Below are positions 3,701 through 5,530 of a DNA stretch of 5,530 nucleotides, in pieces. Location: contig DERU01000161.1 in NCBI GenBank assembly GCA_002361095.1, positions 1 through 5,530 of the forward strand, in the 5' to 3' direction. The notes beneath the pieces are model-generated. The model had not been told where the DNA came from, did no database searches, and saw only the letters and a program-made list of their open reading frames with translations. The DNA comes from Lachnospiraceae bacterium UBA3332. GTDB taxonomy: Bacteria > Bacillota > Clostridia > Lachnospirales > Lachnospiraceae. A program made the translations under genes and the position numbers. Position 1 is the first letter of the stretch, and the number at the start of each line of letters is the position of its first letter.

Positions 3701-5530
3701 TTCCGCTTCCTGTCCTGTCCCCGCCGCCAGTTCTTCCAGCTGCTTTTTGATTGTCTCCACTTCCGTGAGCGCTTTTTCCCGTAATGTGCCGTTGTTGTCA
3801 TATACGCCGCTTTCCAACTCGCTGTATACGGCCATTAACCGGGTAAGCAGCGCAACGGATTTGCTGGTACGGTCCGTGTCACCGGCTAAGGCGATCAGGT
3901 TTTCGCAGTCGGAGGATGTGTTGATTTCTGCCGCCTGCTGGGCAACCTTGGCGTCATAGAGTGCCAGTATCATGTTTGCGGTAAGTTCCGAATAGGTTCC
4001 TTCCGCAATGAGGTTCTCGATTTCATCCTGTGTGGCTTCCCCCAACATCAGACTGGATTGGGCCAATACTTCTTTTGCTTCGCGGAGTGCCTGCGCATGG
4101 GAGATGACTTCCTCGTAATTCTCCACGCCCATTGCCTTGAGCTGCGCTTCATAAAATTCCTGATTCTGTTCCGTCAGTTGGGCAAGAAAATTGCTGCCGC
4201 TGACCCATTCCGTGGCCAGGGCGTCCGCCGCTTCCCGGCATTCCCCGTAAGAAGATGCCGTACTGCCTAAAACATCCTGAAAATGTTCCCATGCATCCAG
4301 ACTGCGGATTTCCGCATCAAAGCCGGACAGGACATCGGCGCTGACAAAACCATCCTCCCGCTTGGCTTTGAGGGCGTCGGCAATGGAAGAGATTTGTCCC
4401 GCCATGGAAGACATCTGTTTGGATTTGTCGGCCAGTCCGTTGATTTTGGATACCGCTTCGTCGGCGGATATGCCGAGGTTTTTGAAATAGCCGCCGGAGT
4501 CGGCCGCCGCGAAGGCTTCCTTTGTAAGGCGGCCTTTTTCGGCAAGGTCAAGGAGGGCGTTTCCCAATTCTTTGGTTCCGGCGTCTTCCGGTGTGAAGGA
4601 ATCTGCCCAGGCCTGCTCAAAAGAAACCGCCACGGACAGTTCTTCCGGTTCCAGTTCAGACTGCATATTGGCAATCCAATCTTGTGCGGTCCATCCTTCG
4701 GGGTGTTCCCCGTATTGGTCGCGGACTTTCAGGTATGCTTCCAAAACAAGCCCCCAATCGTTCCCGCTAAATGTGTTTTTTACTTCCTCCCATATCTTTT
4801 GGTCGGAAGCGCCGTTTATTTTGCCGTCATGGATTCCAAGGGATTCCCGCAGCTGCCGCGCCGTTTCCTCATAGTTTATGGCGTCGGGATCCACGAGGGC
4901 GATGACATATTTATAGAGTTCCTGGGCCGAAATCCCGGCGTTTTCCAGGTATTCGATGAGTGCGGGAAAACGTGAGGAGAGTGCTTCCACCGATAATGCT
5001 CCGGACTTCCCCAGTTTTTCCAGCTGCCCGGACAGGTCTTTGAAGTCAGACTTTGCGAGGATGTCCCGGATCATGGTGGAATAGTCGTAAGTGCCGTTCT
5101 GTTTTTGGATACCGACTGTTATACCCATCGCGTCGGTATACATCTGCTTCCAATAGGCGGCCATTTCTTTTGCCTGCGCCAAATCGTCCCCGGTCAGAAG
5201 ACCGCTTTCTGCCGCCTCCTGTGCAGTCCGGTAATTATCCAGGTAAGAGGCGCTGTTGATGAGCAGCTGTTCCGCTATGCGGTTCTGTCTGGAGAGTATT
5301 TCCTCCCTTTCCCGGAGCAGCATGTTGATTTCTTCTTCCGTCATCGACCTGTCATAGTCGCCGGCTGCGCTGTCTTTCATCTTATTTTGTAAGGAAGCAA
5401 TATCACTGTTTACATATTCCAGCTCTTCTTTTGCCTTTTCGGACTGTACGGACAGGTATTCATATCCGTTTTTGTTGTACCGGTCTTCCTCCACCCTTTT
5501 TCGGGATACCAGACTGTCTTTGTCAAAGTA
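797..5530 (-). CDS. Phage tail tape measure protein, C-terminal 1577 residues (start outside window)
   Basis: Tape measure proteins fill the tail tube of long-tailed phages, set its length during assembly and leave ahead of the DNA at infection. The frame runs from the right edge to TAA (797-799). A GTG at 5494 lies inside an open frame that begins Y-F-D-K-D-S-L-V at 5530, with no good ribosome binding site, so it is not the likely start. Residues are numbered from that GTG. Seen in order: helical, weakly repetitive region (1-640); coiled coil with hendecad and heptad repeats (about 640-945); S-H-S-P-S motif (1059-1063), common in tape measures; triplicated module with acidic Gly/Ser linkers (1118-1319); Y-G-Q-P-E-L ... 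L-P-K-G-T-V-I-Y-N-E-E-Q-T segment (1394-1430), typical of Gram-positive tape measures; C-terminal I-N-I-S-C-P-G-I-T-S-Q-E-V tail (1527-1539). No membrane-spanning stretch and no peptidase or lysozyme motif is visible. The family call is firm by pattern recognition; the N-terminus is missing. Confidence 0.9.
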   Translation of the reverse strand, partial: YFDKDSLVSRKRVEEDRYNKNGYEYLSVQSEKAKEELEYVNSDIASLQNKMKDSAAGDYDRSMTEEEINMLLREREEILSRQNRIAEQLLINSASYLDNYRTAQEAAESGLLTGDDLAQAKEMAAYWKQMYTDAMGITVGIQKQNGTYDYSTMIRDILAKSDFKDLSGQLEKLGKSGALSVEALSSRFPALIEYLENAGISAQELYKYVIALVDPDAINYEETARQLRESLGIHDGKINGASDQKIWEEVKNTFSGNDWGLVLEAYLKVRDQYGEHPEGWTAQDWIANMQSELEPEELSVAVSFEQAWADSFTPEDAGTKELGNALLDLAEKGRLTKEAFAAADSGGYFKNLGISADEAVSKINGLADKSKQMSSMAGQISSIADALKAKREDGFVSADVLSGFDAEIRSLDAWEHFQDVLGSTASSYGECREAADALATEWVSGSNFLAQLTEQNQEFYEAQLKAMGVENYEEVISHAQALREAKEVLAQSSLMLGEATQDEIENLIAEGTYSELTANMILALYDAKVAQQAAEINTSSDCENLIALAGDTDRTSKSVALLTRLMAVYSELESGVYDNNGTLREKALTEVETIKKQLEELAAGTGQEAETKITVTPNGAGSQKAAQSAGRQAADAYLEAFEESYQRLKDALDFGRISEAEYLDCLRALYTEYFRDRKEYLDTFKKYEHEYLTGMLDLQNKALSGISNLLNRRISSANDARDATLDALNEEKDARLEALEDEKDAAVGALEAEKQAQLAGLEARKKQYESQINLIEKQVKAKEKVIEGIREEIQAMQDANDDRKRQIDLQKAQYELERLQNQRTTLQYSESKGMHYVTNPQDIQNAREEAGEAKLAVEIAQKEKQIGLIEKEINLLQEKKDTVHEQIDLLNEQIDKINEKYDRLIDDTTKHYDTLIQDAQTYYDDLIKQQEQYWDTVIKGMEQTKSRYEQLAEVEEIAQAFSYIQQVFGDIGYSVADVLNGSDAAFEAFKEKYIATMSAVSQNTSFRDGLAYAVSDGILLARQELGQMKSLGYDACDGFLEGWNEKAEDISTATRQTAADAVDAFAEGQDSHSPSEKYRLLASDAVDGLLLGIEEKKQAFQDSLRSLAEEGLLAFEEGFAFEEGPMKTSFDALILLIESVTDALGFGPEDSVTGLLGALKQLRDFSLGDADGEGILSQFDSLKNAVDDVACAITGGTASGENVSGPSGKGSETAADTGGLAGAIKSIRSVTEEALGGNGESGDGEDSETEGTGAIGRFEQFKTAVGDVTAAIGSGETTGGQDSADDTDTLTGSIRSLGNTSGEILGEPDGDGVIAKFNEFKDVIAEAASHVTGISESLENIDGQEAECTITVNMKMNGGIHEFASGTVLSGMKLESATYNARYGKAFASGAIGLKKDEKNALRSEYGQPELTVYPDGTTELTTSPAMGDLPKGTVIYNEEQTQKILDKKTHPASDSTGSGAVTLKDGTVLTPVPPDDQAWDAMKKWNAYTDRTNANIDSIANTALLLYHRQMDTYVKHAAAANNISNTKNVQPVINGGINISCPGITSQEVARQVGVQLNNLFSGLHNYADQVSRIR
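1184..1324 (-). other. Conserved C-terminal motif segment of the tape measure protein
   Basis: Residues 1391-1437 contain R-S-E-Y-G-Q-P-E-L-T-V-Y-P-D-G followed by D-L-P-K-G-T-V-I-Y-N-E-E-Q-T-Q-K-I-L. From family knowledge, segments of the type 'G-x-P-E-L ... x-P-K-G-T/S-x-V/I-x-N-x-x-Q-T' recur near the C-termini of Gram-positive phage tape measures. This is one of the strongest internal supports for the product name. Confidence 0.7.
1538..2164 (-). repeat. Triplicated helical module in the tape measure protein
   Basis: Three divergent protein repeats lie at 1952-2071, 1715-1876 and 1538-1666. Each begins with a helix of the type G-L-x-G-A-I-K-S-L-R (G-L-L-G-A-L-K-Q-L-R, G-L-A-G-A-I-K-S-I-R, T-L-T-G-S-I-R-S-L-G), continues through an acidic Gly-rich turn, and ends in F-x-x-x-K-x-A-V-x-D-V-x-x-A-I (F1167, F1246, F1305). 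A fourth, partial copy of the second helix starts at F1118 (base 2143). Linkers are low-complexity Gly/Ser/Thr/Asp/Glu and differ in length, so phenylalanine spacing is 49, 79 and 59 residues. The DNA copies have diverged, so the duplication is old or under protein-level selection. Confidence 0.7.
2156..2191 (-). repeat. 18-base in-frame tandem duplication in the tape measure gene
   Basis: Residues 1102-1107 and 1108-1113 read A-F-E-E-G-F and A-F-E-E-G-P. The DNA copies, each starting GCCTTTGA, differ at only a few bases, consistent with a recent slippage or unequal-exchange duplication that keeps the frame. Confidence 0.6.
2699..2830 (-). repeat. Four exact-length 11-residue repeats, Y/W-D-x-L/V-I type
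   Basis: Residues 889-932 of the tape measure form four consecutive 11-residue units: Y-D-R-L-I-D-D-T-T-K-H, Y-D-T-L-I-Q-D-A-Q-T-Y, Y-D-D-L-I-K-Q-Q-E-Q-Y and W-D-T-V-I-K-G-M-E-Q-T. Position 1 is always aromatic, position 2 always Asp, position 4 Leu or Val and position 5 Ile. They follow directly on 7-residue repeats (H-E-Q-I-D-L-L, N-E-Q-I-D-K-I, N-E-K-Y-D-R-L at 872-892), so the coiled coil changes periodicity here. Confidence 0.8.
3212..3376 (-). repeat. Five-unit hendecad repeat, x-E-K-D-A-x-L-x-A-L-E type
   Basis: Residues 707-761 divide into five 11-residue units: D-A-R-D-A-T-L-D-A-L-N, E-E-K-D-A-R-L-E-A-L-E, D-E-K-D-A-A-V-G-A-L-E, A-E-K-Q-A-Q-L-A-G-L-E and a weaker A-R-K-K-Q-Y-E-S-Q-I-N. 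The periodic K/R, Ala, Leu/Val and Leu positions are those of a hendecad coiled coil, usually straight or slightly right-handed. The array leads into a long charged coiled coil up to about residue 885. Confidence 0.8.

Noticed and set aside
5492..5494. GTG as the start of the tape measure gene
   Set aside because: The frame is open for 12 more codons to the window edge and no Shine-Dalgarno sequence precedes the GTG at a suitable distance.
1..5530. tRNA, rRNA, CRISPR array, insertion sequence, or retroelement-type variable repeat
   Set aside because: No cloverleaf-like segment, regularly spaced identical repeats, terminal inverted repeats with a transposase, or template/variable repeat pair was found on either strand.

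Overview
The window looks like the edge of a siphophage-type tail module, probably a prophage or related element in a low-to-mid-GC Clostridia/Lachnospiraceae-like Firmicute. This rests on the style of the tape measure protein (long coiled coils, an S-H-S-P-S motif, a Y-G-Q-P-E-L ... L-P-K-G-T-V-I-Y-N motif, and a C-P-G-I-T-S-Q-E-V C-terminal tail) and on a strong AAGGAGGA ribosome binding site. The host assignment is an inference; nothing here fixes the species.

Layout, left to right. Bases 2-286 (+) are the 3' end of a gene that enters from outside the window and encodes a C-terminal four-cysteine zinc ribbon (CPYC ... CDKC). It has no ATG, GTG or TTG in frame, so ordinary start-to-stop gene calling would miss it. 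Bases 287-433 hold no convincing gene, but contain a GC-rich patch and a shortened echo of the zinc-ribbon gene's last codons. Bases 434-477 form a 20-bp stem with a 4-nt loop, best read as a bidirectional terminator between convergent genes. Bases 488-679 (-) are a small, well-initiated 63-codon gene of unknown function. Bases 680-796 are a spacer with a second hairpin whose T-run points in the + direction. Bases 797-5530 (-), 86% of the window, are the C-terminal 1577 residues of a very large tape measure protein; its frame stays open to the right edge, so the true start lies outside.

How it fits together. The tape measure sets tail length and occupies the tail lumen. Transcription on the minus strand would run from the tape measure into the 63-aa gene and end at the 434-477 hairpin, facing the convergent zinc-ribbon gene. 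The distal tail, tail-tip, fibre and lysis genes that usually follow a tape measure are absent, so this is either an unusual module order, a truncated prophage or a mosaic junction. A composition break near base 790 (AT-rich to the left, visibly richer in GC to the right) fits a junction.

The most notable structure lies inside the tape measure: two separate arrays of 11-residue (hendecad) repeats flanking and mixed with heptad coiled coil, and a triplicated helical module with acidic Gly/Ser-rich linkers. No clearly new biological system is visible. The best candidates for follow-up are the repeat architecture, the unknown 63-aa gene in the position where distal tail genes are expected, and the zinc-ribbon 3'-end echo.
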